Positions 36,952-45,380 of a DNA stretch of 64,000 bases are shown piece by piece (positions within the stretch are counted from its first letter, which is position 1; every line of letters starts with the position of its first letter). The DNA is taken from NCBI RefSeq assembly GCF_011040385.1, contig NZ_JAAIKB010000001.1:372001-436000 (forward strand). The letters are read 5' to 3'. The DNA is from Falsiroseomonas algicola (GTDB lineage Bacteria > Pseudomonadota > Alphaproteobacteria > Acetobacterales > Acetobacteraceae). The position numbers and the translations under genes were made by a program. The notes under the pieces are model-generated. The model saw only the letters and a program-made list of their open reading frames with translations. It was not told the DNA's origin and did not search any database.

Positions 36952-37485
36952 TCACGCCGAATAGACCCAGGATTTGCAGGCGCTGAGGGCGGGCATGTTG
37001 CCCTCCACCACCAGGGTCAGAGTCACGAACTGGTCCTTCGACACGCCCGCGCCGCCGGCCTGTTCCCGCAGCACGTCGAAGCAGTATTTGCTGCCCTCCA
37101 GCTTGCCGTTGGCATTGAAGAAGCCGACGGCGACGCAGCCCTGGAGGTGGGAGGGCTGGCTGCCCGGGTGCATCAGGATATTGCCCTTCGTCTTCTCCTG
37201 CTCCTTCCCGAGCGCCGGGTTGATGACGAAGGACTTGTACTTGTCGTGCCAGTAGATGGCGGAGTTGTGGTAGGTCTGGCCACCCTTCATGTGCATGTAG
37301 CCATCCATGCGCTCGATCGTCTCGAACTGCAGGCCATGGACCCACAGCTCGCCCACCAGGCCATGGGCGACGGCAGTGACGGGCTTGCCGTCCTTGATCA
37401 GCGGGTTCCCGCTGGAATCCTTCTTCGTGTAGGTGTTCTTCACGAAGCGGTCGGTGCGCCGGTAGGTGAAGATGGCGGTGCTCAT
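36952..37485 (-). CDS. DUF5675-like protein with an L,D-transpeptidase-like His/Cys motif
   Basis: This 177-residue protein is preceded by a good GAGGAG ribosome site. The segment HPGSQPSHLQGCVAVG (106-121) combines an early His, then SH, then GCV. That pattern recalls both DUF5675 (HPGN...GCI.VG) and the catalytic SHGC motif of YkuD L,D-transpeptidases, with two residues inserted. There is no signal peptide. I do not know its function; the DUF5675 assignment is a motif-level guess. It lies downstream of the Anbu gene on the same strand but 257 bp away, so it probably has its own promoter. Confidence 0.6.
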   Translation of the reverse strand: MSTAIFTYRRTDRFVKNTYTKKDSSGNPLIKDGKPVTAVAHGLVGELWVHGLQFETIERMDGYMHMKGGQTYHNSAIYWHDKYKSFVINPALGKEQEKTKGNILMHPGSQPSHLQGCVAVGFFNANGKLEGSKYCFDVLREQAGGAGVSKDQFVTLTLVVEGNMPALSACKSWVYSA

Positions 37486-37678
37486 CGGCGTGGCTCCTCG
37501 GGACCGGTTGTCCTGGGGCCATGATGGGTCGGCGCGGGCGGCAGGGCTGTTCCGCCGGGAACAGGCCGGAAAGGCTGGACAGGCGCGGCGGCAGGGGCGT
37601 AGCGTGGGAATATCATCCCACAACCAGCATCCGCCGGCCGGCCGCGATACCCCTGCGACGCCCCTCGAAAAACGGTGC

Positions 37679-37712
37679 TAAACGCGCATAAACGGCATAA
37701 TCGGCCTAAACC
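37679..37712. repeat. Four spaced TAAACG-type repeats in an AT-richer gap
   Basis: TAAACG occurs at 37679-37684 and 37689-37694, with close variants TAATCG at 37698-37703 and TAAACC at 37707-37712. The spacing is 9-10 bp, about one helical turn. They lie in the 257-bp gap upstream of the DUF5675-like gene, so they could be a regulator array or promoter for it. The rest of this gap (37486-37678) shows nothing else. Confidence 0.35.
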
Positions 37713-37742
37713 GTAGTAGCTTTTAGTGACCTGAAAGCCACA

Positions 37743-38477
37743 TCAGCCGAGCCAGTCCGGACGCGGCAGCGCCTGGTAGGCCTCCCTGAGGCTCTCCGAC
37801 CAGCGCTGCCGCAGGAAGGCGAAGTAGGGATCATCCTCGCCGATCCGGCGCCGCAGCCCGACCTGAAGGGCGTCGCGCCGGATCACGGTGAGGTCGACCG
37901 GCAGCCCGACGGTCAGGTTCGATCGCAGCGTGCTGTCCATGCTGATCAGCGCCAGCGTCACGCCATCCGCCAGCGGCGTCGAGGGTGTCAGCACGCGGTC
38001 CAGGATCGGCTTGCCGTATTTGTGCTCGCCGATCTGGAGGAAGGGCGTATCCGCCGTCGCCTCGATGAAATTGCCGGCGGCATAGACCAGGAACAGCCGC
38101 GGCGAGCTGCCCGCGATCTGCCCGCCCAGCATGATGGAGACGTCGAAGCCGATGCCCTGCGCGCGCAGCGCGGGGCCATCGGCGTCGAAGACCTGGCGCA
38201 CCGCCTCTCCCACCAGCTGCGCGGCGCGGAACATCGTGGGCACGGACTGCAAGGTCTGCGTCTGCCCGCCCAGCGTGACGCCTTCCTGGAGGCGGTTCCA
38301 CACGGCCTGGGTGACGGCCAGGTTGCCGGCCGTCAGCATCACCAGCACGCGCTCGCCCGGCACCTCCTCCACGAAGGTCTTGCCGAAGACGGAGATGTTG
38401 TCGACGCCCGCATTGGTGCGGGTGTCCGACAGCATCACCAACCCCGCATCCAGCAGGAGGCCCACGCAATACGTCAC
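37743..38477 (-). CDS. Anbu proteasome-like peptidase
   Basis: This 244-residue protein belongs to the Anbu (ancestral beta subunit) branch of Ntn hydrolases. It starts fMet-Thr-Tyr-Cys-Val-Gly; Thr2 would become the N-terminal nucleophile after Met removal. LSDTRTNAGVDNIS and FGKTF carry the conserved Asp and Lys near positions 18 and 33. It reads from a GTG that overlaps the stop of the transglutaminase-like gene (GTGA). Anbu proteins assemble into open ring or lock-washer forms. Their substrate is unsettled, but co-occurrence with ATP-grasp and alpha-E genes suggests removal or processing of a peptide tag. Confidence 0.88.
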   Translation of the reverse strand: MTYCVGLLLDAGLVMLSDTRTNAGVDNISVFGKTFVEEVPGERVLVMLTAGNLAVTQAVWNRLQEGVTLGGQTQTLQSVPTMFRAAQLVGEAVRQVFDADGPALRAQGIGFDVSIMLGGQIAGSSPRLFLVYAAGNFIEATADTPFLQIGEHKYGKPILDRVLTPSTPLADGVTLALISMDSTLRSNLTVGLPVDLTVIRRDALQVGLRRRIGEDDPYFAFLRQRWSESLREAYQALPRPDWLG

Positions 38478-39238
38478 GCGCGGTCCACCCGGACGCTATG
38501 CGCGAAATGCCCGGCGCCCGGCCCGCGCCGGATGCCGCGGACCGAGCCCGCCTCGCTTTCATCCAGCCCGATGGCGAGGCGGATATGCGCCTGCGGCGCC
38601 GTGTCGCGCAGCACCTCCACCGGCACCCAGGCCTCGCCATCCCAGCATTCCGCCCAGAGATGCGGCGCGGCCGCGTCCTGGCCATTCGTGCCGTCCCAGA
38701 GATAGCCGGAGACCATCCGCGCCGGCGTCCCGCCCGCCCGCATCGCCGCCAGGAACAGGTGCAGCAACCCCGCGGCGCTCCCCTTGCGCCCGGCCAGCAC
38801 CTCCGCCGCCGTCTCAGCCGCCAGCGGATCGACCTCGACCATACCACGCAGCGTCGCGGCCAGCGCAGATGGCGCCGGACTGCCAGCGGCCAGCGCGCGG
38901 ATGGCGTCGTCCAGCGTGGTCAGCGCGGTTTCCCGCTTGAAGACCTCCGGCGGCAGCGTCTCCTCGAGGCCGGAGGGGCCGCTCTCCGGACGGAACTCCA
39001 CCTCCCCGTCCACGGTGACGGAGAGGCCGCGATGCGGCAGGTTGCGCGTCAGCAGCAGGGTGGTGTTGCCGTAGCCATCCTCGAAGCCCGGCATGGCGCC
39101 GCCGCGGTCGCCGGTGACGCGCCAGTGGCAGAGCGTGAGCCCCGCCTCGTCCCGCGGCGTCAGCCGCAGGGCCTGGATGGTCATGGAGGCCGGTTCGTCG
39201 AACTCCCAGTGCAGGCGGTGGCGCACACGCAGGCGCAT
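38474..39238 (-). CDS. Transglutaminase-like protein of the Anbu cluster, catalytic Cys apparently lost
   Basis: This 254-residue protein has the normal N-terminal half of the family (RLRVRHRLHWEFDEPAS, ALRLTPRDEAG) and the core end (GTPARMVSGYLWDG). Active relatives have GVCxDFAH at the start of the core. Here the matching stretch is KGSAAGLLHLF (152-162), with Ala at the expected Cys. His193 in PHLWAECWD remains, and an Asp (212) sits near the expected third position. So it is probably a non-catalytic binding partner, or uses another nucleophile. It lies 13 bp from the alpha-E gene and overlaps Anbu by four bases. Confidence 0.82.
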   Translation of the reverse strand: MRLRVRHRLHWEFDEPASMTIQALRLTPRDEAGLTLCHWRVTGDRGGAMPGFEDGYGNTTLLLTRNLPHRGLSVTVDGEVEFRPESGPSGLEETLPPEVFKRETALTTLDDAIRALAAGSPAPSALAATLRGMVEVDPLAAETAAEVLAGRKGSAAGLLHLFLAAMRAGGTPARMVSGYLWDGTNGQDAAAPHLWAECWDGEAWVPVEVLRDTAPQAHIRLAIGLDESEAGSVRGIRRGPGAGHFAHSVRVDRA

Positions 39239-39251
39239 CGCGGGCCCCCTT

Positions 39252-40193
39252 TCAGCCGTGCAGGTAGAAGGCGGTGATCTCCCGCCCCAAATCGATGTTG
39301 CGGTTGATGCATTGGGTCAGGAAGGCATGCAGCCCGCCGGCCAGGATGTCCTCGATCCGGCCATAGCGCAGCCGGGCGTGGATCTCGCCGGCCAGGCGAT
39401 GCGGCTCGCCGCGGCGGCCGCCATTGGCTTCCGCGATGCGGTCCAGCACCTGCTCCACGCGGCTGTGGCAGGCCAGCAGGGATCGCGGCAGTTCCGGCCG
39501 GAGGATCAGCATGTCCGCCACCAGCCGCGGCTTGAGGCGGGTGTGGTAGATCCATTGGTAGGACCGCAGCGCGGAGACGGATCGCAGCAGCGCCTGCCAT
39601 TGCGCATAGGCGACGGCGCCTTCGCTTCCCTCGCCCGTGATGGTCTCGTGCTTGGCGTCCAGCAGCCGCGCCGTGTTGTCCGCGCGTTCCAGCATCACGC
39701 CGAGATGGGTGAAGCGCCAGCCATCGTTGCGCAGCATCGTGTCGGCGGCCGCGCCGTTGAACAGGAGGGTACGGGCGCGGACCCATTCCAGGAATTGCGG
39801 CAGGCGCTCGGGATCGGCGGCCGTCGCGGCCTGGGCGCGCATCTCCCGCCAGGTGTCGTTCAGCGCTTCCCACATATCGACGGTCAGCGCGGTGCGGACG
39901 GCGCGGCCATTGCCGCGCGCGGCCTCGATGCAATTGGCGATGGAGGAGGGATTGTCCTGGTCCAGCGCCAGCCAGCGGATCACCGCTTCAGGCGTCACGT
40001 CGCTATGCTTCGCCAGGAAGCCCGGCTCCGCGCCGGCGGCCACCAGCAGCGTGCGCCATTCATCGACGTCGCCGCCGAGGCTGCTGGCCAGCCCCGCCAT
40101 GCGCAGCGCCACCTGCATGCCGCGCGCCAGGTTGCCGGCGCGCTCCACATAGCGGCCCATCCAGTAGAGGCTGTCGGCGGTGCGGGAGAGCAT
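39252..40193 (-). CDS. Alpha-E domain protein (DUF403)
   Basis: This 313-residue, mostly helical protein begins MLSRTADSLYWMGRYVERAGNLAR, the family hallmark, and has GxxMLRNDGWRF and YQWIYHTRLKPRLVADML later. It has no catalytic domain known to me. It nearly always accompanies circularly permuted ATP-grasp, transglutaminase-like and Anbu genes, and it is thought to act with the ATP-grasp enzyme in making a peptide or amide bond. It is 5 bp from the ATP-grasp stop and 13 bp from the transglutaminase-like start. It is cytosolic, with no signal peptide. Confidence 0.9.
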   Translation of the reverse strand: MLSRTADSLYWMGRYVERAGNLARGMQVALRMAGLASSLGGDVDEWRTLLVAAGAEPGFLAKHSDVTPEAVIRWLALDQDNPSSIANCIEAARGNGRAVRTALTVDMWEALNDTWREMRAQAATAADPERLPQFLEWVRARTLLFNGAAADTMLRNDGWRFTHLGVMLERADNTARLLDAKHETITGEGSEGAVAYAQWQALLRSVSALRSYQWIYHTRLKPRLVADMLILRPELPRSLLACHSRVEQVLDRIAEANGGRRGEPHRLAGEIHARLRYGRIEDILAGGLHAFLTQCINRNIDLGREITAFYLHG

Positions 40194-40198
40194 CGGCG

Positions 40199-41719
40199 TC
40201 AGCCCCCCATCCGCTGGGACTGCGACTGAGATTGTGTCTGGGATTGGGACGGGGCCGGCCCGTCATCCAGCACCCAGGTATCCTTGGTGCCGCCGCCCTG
40301 GGAGGAGTTCACCACCAGCGATCCCTCCCGCAGCGCGACGCGCGTCAGCCCGCCCGGGACGATGCGGACATCCTTGCCCGTCAGGATGTAGGGGCGGAGG
40401 TCCACATGCCGCGGCGCGATGCCGCTGCCTGCCAGCGTCGGCACGGTGGAGAGGGCCAAGGTCGGTTGCGCGATGTAGTCGGCCGGCCGCGCCTTGATGC
40501 GGCGGGCGAATTCGTCACGCTGCTCCGCCGTGCTGTGCGGCCCGATCAGCATGCCGTAGCCGCCGGAGCCGCGCGCCAGCTTCACCACCAGCTCCTGCAT
40601 GTGCTCCAGCACATAGGCGCGGTCCTCGTCGCGCTCGCAGAGGTAGGTCGGCACGTTCTGCAGCAGCGGCGCCTCGTCCAGGTAGAAGCGGATCATGTCC
40701 GGCACGAAGGGATAGATCGCCTTGTCGTCCGCGATCCCGGCCCCCGGTGCATTCGCCAGCGTGATGTTGCCGGCGCGATAGGCCGCGAAGATGCCGGGCA
40801 CGCCGAGCATGCTGTCCGGCCGGAAGACCAGCGGATCCAGGTAGTCGTCATCGAGGCGTCGATACAGCACGTCCACGCGCCGCGGCCCGGCCGTGGTGCG
40901 CATGTAGACGACGGCGTCCTCCACGAAGAGGTCGAAGCCCTCCACCACCTCCACGCCCATCTCGTCGGCCAGGAAGCAGTGTTCGTAATAGGCGCTGTTG
41001 TAGTGGCCGGGCGTCAGGATGGCGACGCAGGGCTCCCCCTGGCAGTTGGGCGGCGCCGCTTCCTTCAGTGTCTCCAGCAACTCCTCGGGGTAGTGGCCGA
41101 CGGGCATGAGCCGATGGCCGGCGCAGAGCTGCGGGAAGAGGCGCAGCATCGCCTCCCGGTTCTCCAGCATGTAGGAGACGCCCGACGGCGTGCGGCAATT
41201 ATCCTCCAGCACGTAGAAATCATCCGGCCCGGTGCGGACCAGGTCGATGCCGCTGATATGGGTGTAGACGCCGCCTGGCGGCACGAAGCCCTGCATCTCC
41301 GGCCGGAAGGCCTCGTTCTGCAAAACGAGGCTCTCCGGGATCAGGCCGGCGCGCAGGATCTCCCGCTTCGAATAGACATCGGCCATGAACATGTTCAGCG
41401 CCTTCACGCGCTGCGTCAGGCCGCGGGACAGGCGATCCCATTCCTGGCGGGCCAGGATGCGGGGGATGACGTCGAAGGGGATCAGGCGCTCGGGATCGCC
41501 GCCCTCCCCATACACCGCGAAGGTGATGCCGACGCGGCGGAACAGCGCCTCGGCCTCCGCCCGCTTGGCGGCCAATGCTTCCAGCCCATGGGCCTTGAGC
41601 CAGGCTTCTATCCCGGCATAGGCCGGTCGCACGCCCCCTTCGGCATGCATCTCGTCGAAGGCGCGGCGCGATTCGTTCACGTGGTTGATCCGGAAGCCAC
41701 TTTCCCCTCCGGCGACCAT
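40199..41719 (-). CDS. Circularly permuted ATP-grasp protein (COG2308 type)
   Basis: This 506-residue putative peptide or amide ligase shows RLIPFDVIPRIL, FVPPGGVYTHISGIDLVR, LEDNCRTPSGVSYMLENR and VKLARGSGGYGML as nucleotide- and metal-binding parts, and HVDLRPYILTG near the end. The C-terminus carries an SQSQTQSQSQSQ run encoded by short GA/TC-rich repeats at about 40208-40250, probably disordered. With alpha-E, the transglutaminase-like protein and Anbu it makes the classic minus-strand cluster. It is preceded by a 99-bp gap and then DUF1194 and gamma-glutamyltransferase genes on the same strand. The start is likely but has only a weak ribosome site. Confidence 0.88.
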   Translation of the reverse strand: MVAGGESGFRINHVNESRRAFDEMHAEGGVRPAYAGIEAWLKAHGLEALAAKRAEAEALFRRVGITFAVYGEGGDPERLIPFDVIPRILARQEWDRLSRGLTQRVKALNMFMADVYSKREILRAGLIPESLVLQNEAFRPEMQGFVPPGGVYTHISGIDLVRTGPDDFYVLEDNCRTPSGVSYMLENREAMLRLFPQLCAGHRLMPVGHYPEELLETLKEAAPPNCQGEPCVAILTPGHYNSAYYEHCFLADEMGVEVVEGFDLFVEDAVVYMRTTAGPRRVDVLYRRLDDDYLDPLVFRPDSMLGVPGIFAAYRAGNITLANAPGAGIADDKAIYPFVPDMIRFYLDEAPLLQNVPTYLCERDEDRAYVLEHMQELVVKLARGSGGYGMLIGPHSTAEQRDEFARRIKARPADYIAQPTLALSTVPTLAGSGIAPRHVDLRPYILTGKDVRIVPGGLTRVALREGSLVVNSSQGGGTKDTWVLDDGPAPSQSQTQSQSQSQRMGG

Positions 41720-41818
41720 CGCGGAATACGATCGGCCTGGGAAGGGGCGTGCGTCAGCACACGGCCGCGCTTCGGACGTGCCCTGCCCGCCCGTTGGGCA
41801 ATGGTGCCGCCGCCGCGG

Positions 41819-42520
41819 TCACCCGACCCGCGAGTCCGGCCCCAGCGCGATCTCCCGGATCAGCTTGGCACGCAGCGCGCGGGCGAAGTCGCGCCGGTCC
41901 TCCGCCCGCATGACGAAGGCGCCAGGGCCGCCGATCACGTCCCGCTCATAGGCAGCCGCCAGCGCGCCGCCAGCCCAGCTGGAGGCGACCTCGATGGCCA
42001 GCGCATTGATGGTGATGCCCTGCGCCACCACCCGGTCCCGCGCCTCCGGCGCCGGCACGCGGCTTCGCATGTCGGGCCCATCGCCCGAGACATCGATGGT
42101 GCGTTCCGTCGCCGCCCAGGGCGCGGCGGCAATCAGCGCGGCGGCGTGCAGCAGCGCATCGCCGATGGCGTTGTAGGATTGGCGTGATCGCGGTGCGTCC
42201 CGCATCGCCTGGGCCGCCACCGCCGCGCTGGCGGCGTCGGAGACGCGGTGCCACTCCACCACGGTCGCCGCCCCGCCTGGCGATCCCCATTCCACCATGG
42301 CGATGCCGATGGCGCCCCGGGGCTGCGACCGGATGGCGGCGAGCACCGCGGGATGGGCGATGGCCTCCGCAATTCCCTCCCGCTGCAGGGCGAATTCATC
42401 GGCATCGATGGAGCCGGAGGCATCCACCGCCAGCACCAGCAGCGAATCGACGGCGCCGCCCTGGGCCGCGGCGGGAATCGCCGCCAGGGCAGGCGCGGCG
42501 AGCAGGGCGCGGCGGCGCAT
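41819..42520 (-). CDS. DUF1194 protein with von Willebrand A-like domain, exported
   Basis: This 233-residue protein has an N-terminal signal peptide (RRRALLAAPALAAIPAAAQ, cleavage near residue 20). The following domain has the MIDAS-type DASGS motif (LAVDASGSIDADEF), then an SGDGPDMR segment. Relatives form the DUF1194 family of unknown function and are exported metal-dependent binding proteins. It lies 5 bp after the gamma-glutamyltransferase gene and 99 bp before the ATP-grasp gene, so it may join the cluster's operon. There is no membrane anchor after the signal peptide. Confidence 0.85.
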   Translation of the reverse strand: MRRRALLAAPALAAIPAAAQGGAVDSLLVLAVDASGSIDADEFALQREGIAEAIAHPAVLAAIRSQPRGAIGIAMVEWGSPGGAATVVEWHRVSDAASAAVAAQAMRDAPRSRQSYNAIGDALLHAAALIAAAPWAATERTIDVSGDGPDMRSRVPAPEARDRVVAQGITINALAIEVASSWAGGALAAAYERDVIGGPGAFVMRAEDRRDFARALRAKLIREIALGPDSRVG

Positions 42521-42525
42521 CGGCG

Positions 42526-44226
42526 TCAGTTCGCGATCGCATAGGCCGGGCGGCGGGGATCCGCGCCGGCATGGATCAGCCCCGTGGTCGGGTCGCTCAG
42601 CACCACCTCCACGCTGCCGGCGAGCCAGGTGGTCCCCGGCCAGTCCTTCACCTCATGGCCCAACTCGCCCAGCGCCGCGCGGGTCTCCGCCGGGATGCGC
42701 GCCTCCACCGCCAGGCGGCCCGGGAAGTATTCATAGGGCGCGAAGGAGGAGGGGAAGGAGTAGCTGGCGACGCGCGGCGCCTCGATCGCCTCCTGCACCT
42801 CCATGCCGAAATGCAGGATGTTCAGCATGACCTGCAGCATGGCCTGGATCTGCACGTCGCCGCCCGGCGTGCCGAAGGGCATCACGCCGCCCTGCTTCGT
42901 CAGCACCATGGCGGGGTTGGGCGTGAGGCGCGGCCGCTTGCCCGGCGCGACGCCGGCGGGGTGCGACGGGTCCGGCCGGTTCTGCGACCCGCGGCCGGAG
43001 ATCACGAGCCCGGTCCCCGGCACCACAGGCACGTTCCAGGACCCGTCGGAGGGCGTGGCGCTGAAGGCATTGCCCCAGCGATCGACGACCGCGACGTAGG
43101 AGGTATCGGCCTCGACCTTGGGCAGCGCCTCCTGCGTCGCCGGCGGCAATTCGGTGCCGTTGCCGAGGATCGGTTCCGGCATGCCGGGATGGGCGCGGGC
43201 CAGGTCGATGGCGGCGGCGCGCTTCGCGATATGCGCGGGCGACAGCAGCGTGTCGATCGGCACGTCGGTGAAGGCGGGATCGCCGAAATGGTACTCGCGA
43301 TCCGCCAGCGCGCCCTTCAGCGCTTCCGTGATCACGTGCAGGTATTGCGGCGAGTTGTGCTGGAGGCCATCCAGCCCGAGCTTCTCCGCGATCAGCAGCG
43401 CCTCCAGCAGCGCCGGGCCCTGGCACCAGGGGCCACAGGTGAGGACTTCGTGCCCCCGCCAGGGGCGGCGCACCACGGGTTCGAGCTTCGAGGCGAAGGT
43501 CGCCATGTCCTTGGCGGAGAGGAAGCCTCCCTCCGACTGCACGAAGCGCACCACTTCCCGCGCCAGGTCGCCCTTGTAGAAGGCGTCATGCGCGGCCTGG
43601 AGGCCGGCCTCCCGGCCCTTCCCGGCCGCGGCGCGTTCCTGGTCCACCATGTAGGTGAGGCTCTTTGCCAGGTCGGTCTGCTGGAACAGCTCCCCGATCC
43701 GGGGCGCCCGGCCATTCGGCAGGAAGATCGCGGCATTCTGTGGCCAGCGCTGGTAGCCCGCCAGGTTCTTGCCGATGCTTTCCGCCAGCAGCGCATAGGT
43801 CGCGTAGCCGTCGCGGGCGTACCGGATGGCGCCGGCGGCGATGTCGCCGAAGCTCATGGTGCCATGGCGGCGGAGCGCGGTGATCCAGGCATCGGGCGCG
43901 GCCGGCACCACCATCCGCCGCACGCCGACCGGCATGGTGCCGCCATGTTCCCGCATGAAGACGTCAGGCGGCGTCGAGGCCGGCCAATGGCCGAGGCCCG
44001 CGATGCTTTCCACCGTGCCATCGGCCTTGCGGATCAGGATGGGCGCCACGCCCGCGACGCTCACCAGATCCGGCTGCAGCACGCCGAGCGCGAGCCCCGC
44101 CGCGCAGCCCGCATCCACCGCATTGCCACCGGCTTCCAGGATGGCGAAGCCCGCCGCGGCCGCGAGGTAATGGCCCGCGCTGATGGCGTGGCGCGTGCCG
44201 CTGATGGTGGGACGTCCGGCGGTCAT
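42526..44226 (-). CDS. Gamma-glutamyltransferase family protein
   Basis: This 566-residue Ntn hydrolase self-cleaves to make two subunits. The cleavage nucleophile is Thr375 in VEADTSYVAVVD; PSDGSWNVPVVPGTG and FGTPGGDVQIQ follow. Most bacterial homologues are periplasmic, but no signal peptide is seen here, so the enzyme should be cytosolic unless a start upstream is missed. It hydrolyses gamma-glutamyl bonds or transfers the gamma-glutamyl group. Its place at the head of the Anbu-containing strand suggests it trims or supplies gamma-glutamyl compounds for the ligase. Confidence 0.88.
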   Translation of the reverse strand: MTAGRPTISGTRHAISAGHYLAAAAGFAILEAGGNAVDAGCAAGLALGVLQPDLVSVAGVAPILIRKADGTVESIAGLGHWPASTPPDVFMREHGGTMPVGVRRMVVPAAPDAWITALRRHGTMSFGDIAAGAIRYARDGYATYALLAESIGKNLAGYQRWPQNAAIFLPNGRAPRIGELFQQTDLAKSLTYMVDQERAAAGKGREAGLQAAHDAFYKGDLAREVVRFVQSEGGFLSAKDMATFASKLEPVVRRPWRGHEVLTCGPWCQGPALLEALLIAEKLGLDGLQHNSPQYLHVITEALKGALADREYHFGDPAFTDVPIDTLLSPAHIAKRAAAIDLARAHPGMPEPILGNGTELPPATQEALPKVEADTSYVAVVDRWGNAFSATPSDGSWNVPVVPGTGLVISGRGSQNRPDPSHPAGVAPGKRPRLTPNPAMVLTKQGGVMPFGTPGGDVQIQAMLQVMLNILHFGMEVQEAIEAPRVASYSFPSSFAPYEYFPGRLAVEARIPAETRAALGELGHEVKDWPGTTWLAGSVEVVLSDPTTGLIHAGADPRRPAYAIAN

Positions 44227-44339
44227 GGCGCAAACCTTGTCACATCGTGGGACGGGGAGGCTCGGCGCGCGAAGGGGCGGGTGTCAATCCGGCACGTCGG
44301 GAACCATTCGCCGCGTGGGGCGTCCGCAACCCCGGACCG

Positions 44340-45380
44340 ATGCATGACCCCTCATCCCCGACCCTCGCCGTCACCCAGGGCGCGACGCTCCTGCGCGGGC
44401 TTCGCGTGGAGGCCTGCGGCAACCAGTTGCCGAGCCTGCCCGTGGGCGCCGACCGTGATTTCGACACCATCCTCGCGGCCTGGCGCCTGCGGCACCGCCG
44501 CGGTGGCGGCCGCGATCCCTTCGGCGACATCGTGCCGGAGGCAGTGGAGGCGGAGGCGCTCGACCAGGCGCTGACGGGCACCCTGCCCGCCGCGGCGGGG
44601 CTGGTGCAGGGCGCCATCGAGGATGTCGCCCACAACCTCGTGAAGATCATCCGCGCCTGCCTGGTGCGGCCGGAATGGCAGGGCACGCAGCGGCTTGTGG
44701 TGGGCGGCGGCTTCCGCGTGGCGCGGATTGCGGAACTCGCCCTGGCGCGTGCCGGCGTGCTGCTGCGGGCGGAGGCGCTGGGCAGCGCCGTCGCCGCCAT
44801 CCGCCACGACCCGGCCGAGACCGGGCTGCTCGGCGCCGCCCGCCTGCTGCCGATGCGGCTTCTGGAGGGGTCGGATGCCGTGCTGACGGCCGATCTCGGC
44901 CGGCGCAGCTTCCGGGCGGGCATCGTGTTGCCGCGGCTTGGCGTGGCGCCGGACCTGGCGGCGGCCACGGTGTGGCGCATGCGCCGCTGGGTCCACGCCG
45001 CGGAGGCGCCAGACCTCAATGGCGCGCTGCGTGGCCTGGCTCGGCTGCTGAGCGACCTCGCCTTCATGGCGGAAGCCGCAGGCCTGACGCTCGCCCCCGG
45101 CATCGCCATCGGCCTGCCCGCGCCGGTGGCGCCGGACGGATCGCTCGGCGAGGGGGCGGAGACCCTGCCCGGCGACTGGTCGGACCCCAGCTTCCGCATC
45201 GGCCCGACGATCGAGGCGCTGCTGCCGAAGGGGGCGGCCGACGTGGTTCTTCATCACGCCGCCGTGACCTACGGCCTGTCGGAAGCGCCCTTCCACCGGG
45301 ACATCGCGCGCTGGGGCGTGCTCCGGATCGGGACCGATCCGGGCCATGCCCGCTTCACGAACCTGCCGCTGCGCCGCTGA
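44340..45380 (+). CDS. Degenerate, permuted ROK-type (glucokinase-like) protein, probably inactive
   Basis: This 346-residue protein resembles a ROK-type kinase whose domain order is permuted. The adenosine-side motif VVGGGFRVARI and IRHDPAETGLLGAA come first (119-166), and the phosphate loop comes later. In active relatives that loop reads DIGGT; here it is DLGRRS (185-190). The catalytic Asp, usually in HNDAV, is replaced in LHHAAV (304-309), and GTGLG has become GTDPG (331-335). The rest (YGLSEAPFHRDIARWGVL) is well conserved. It may be a sugar sensor or scaffold. Its last 26 bp overlap the convergent deoxyribosyltransferase-like gene. Family recall is from memory. Confidence 0.6.
   Translation: MHDPSSPTLAVTQGATLLRGLRVEACGNQLPSLPVGADRDFDTILAAWRLRHRRGGGRDPFGDIVPEAVEAEALDQALTGTLPAAAGLVQGAIEDVAHNLVKIIRACLVRPEWQGTQRLVVGGGFRVARIAELALARAGVLLRAEALGSAVAAIRHDPAETGLLGAARLLPMRLLEGSDAVLTADLGRRSFRAGIVLPRLGVAPDLAAATVWRMRRWVHAAEAPDLNGALRGLARLLSDLAFMAEAAGLTLAPGIAIGLPAPVAPDGSLGEGAETLPGDWSDPSFRIGPTIEALLPKGAADVVLHHAAVTYGLSEAPFHRDIARWGVLRIGTDPGHARFTNLPLRR

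Noticed and set aside
37466-37681. A 71-codon plus-strand frame upstream of the DUF5675-like gene
   Set aside because: No ribosome site and no recognisable pattern; it overlaps the promoter region of the opposite-strand gene.
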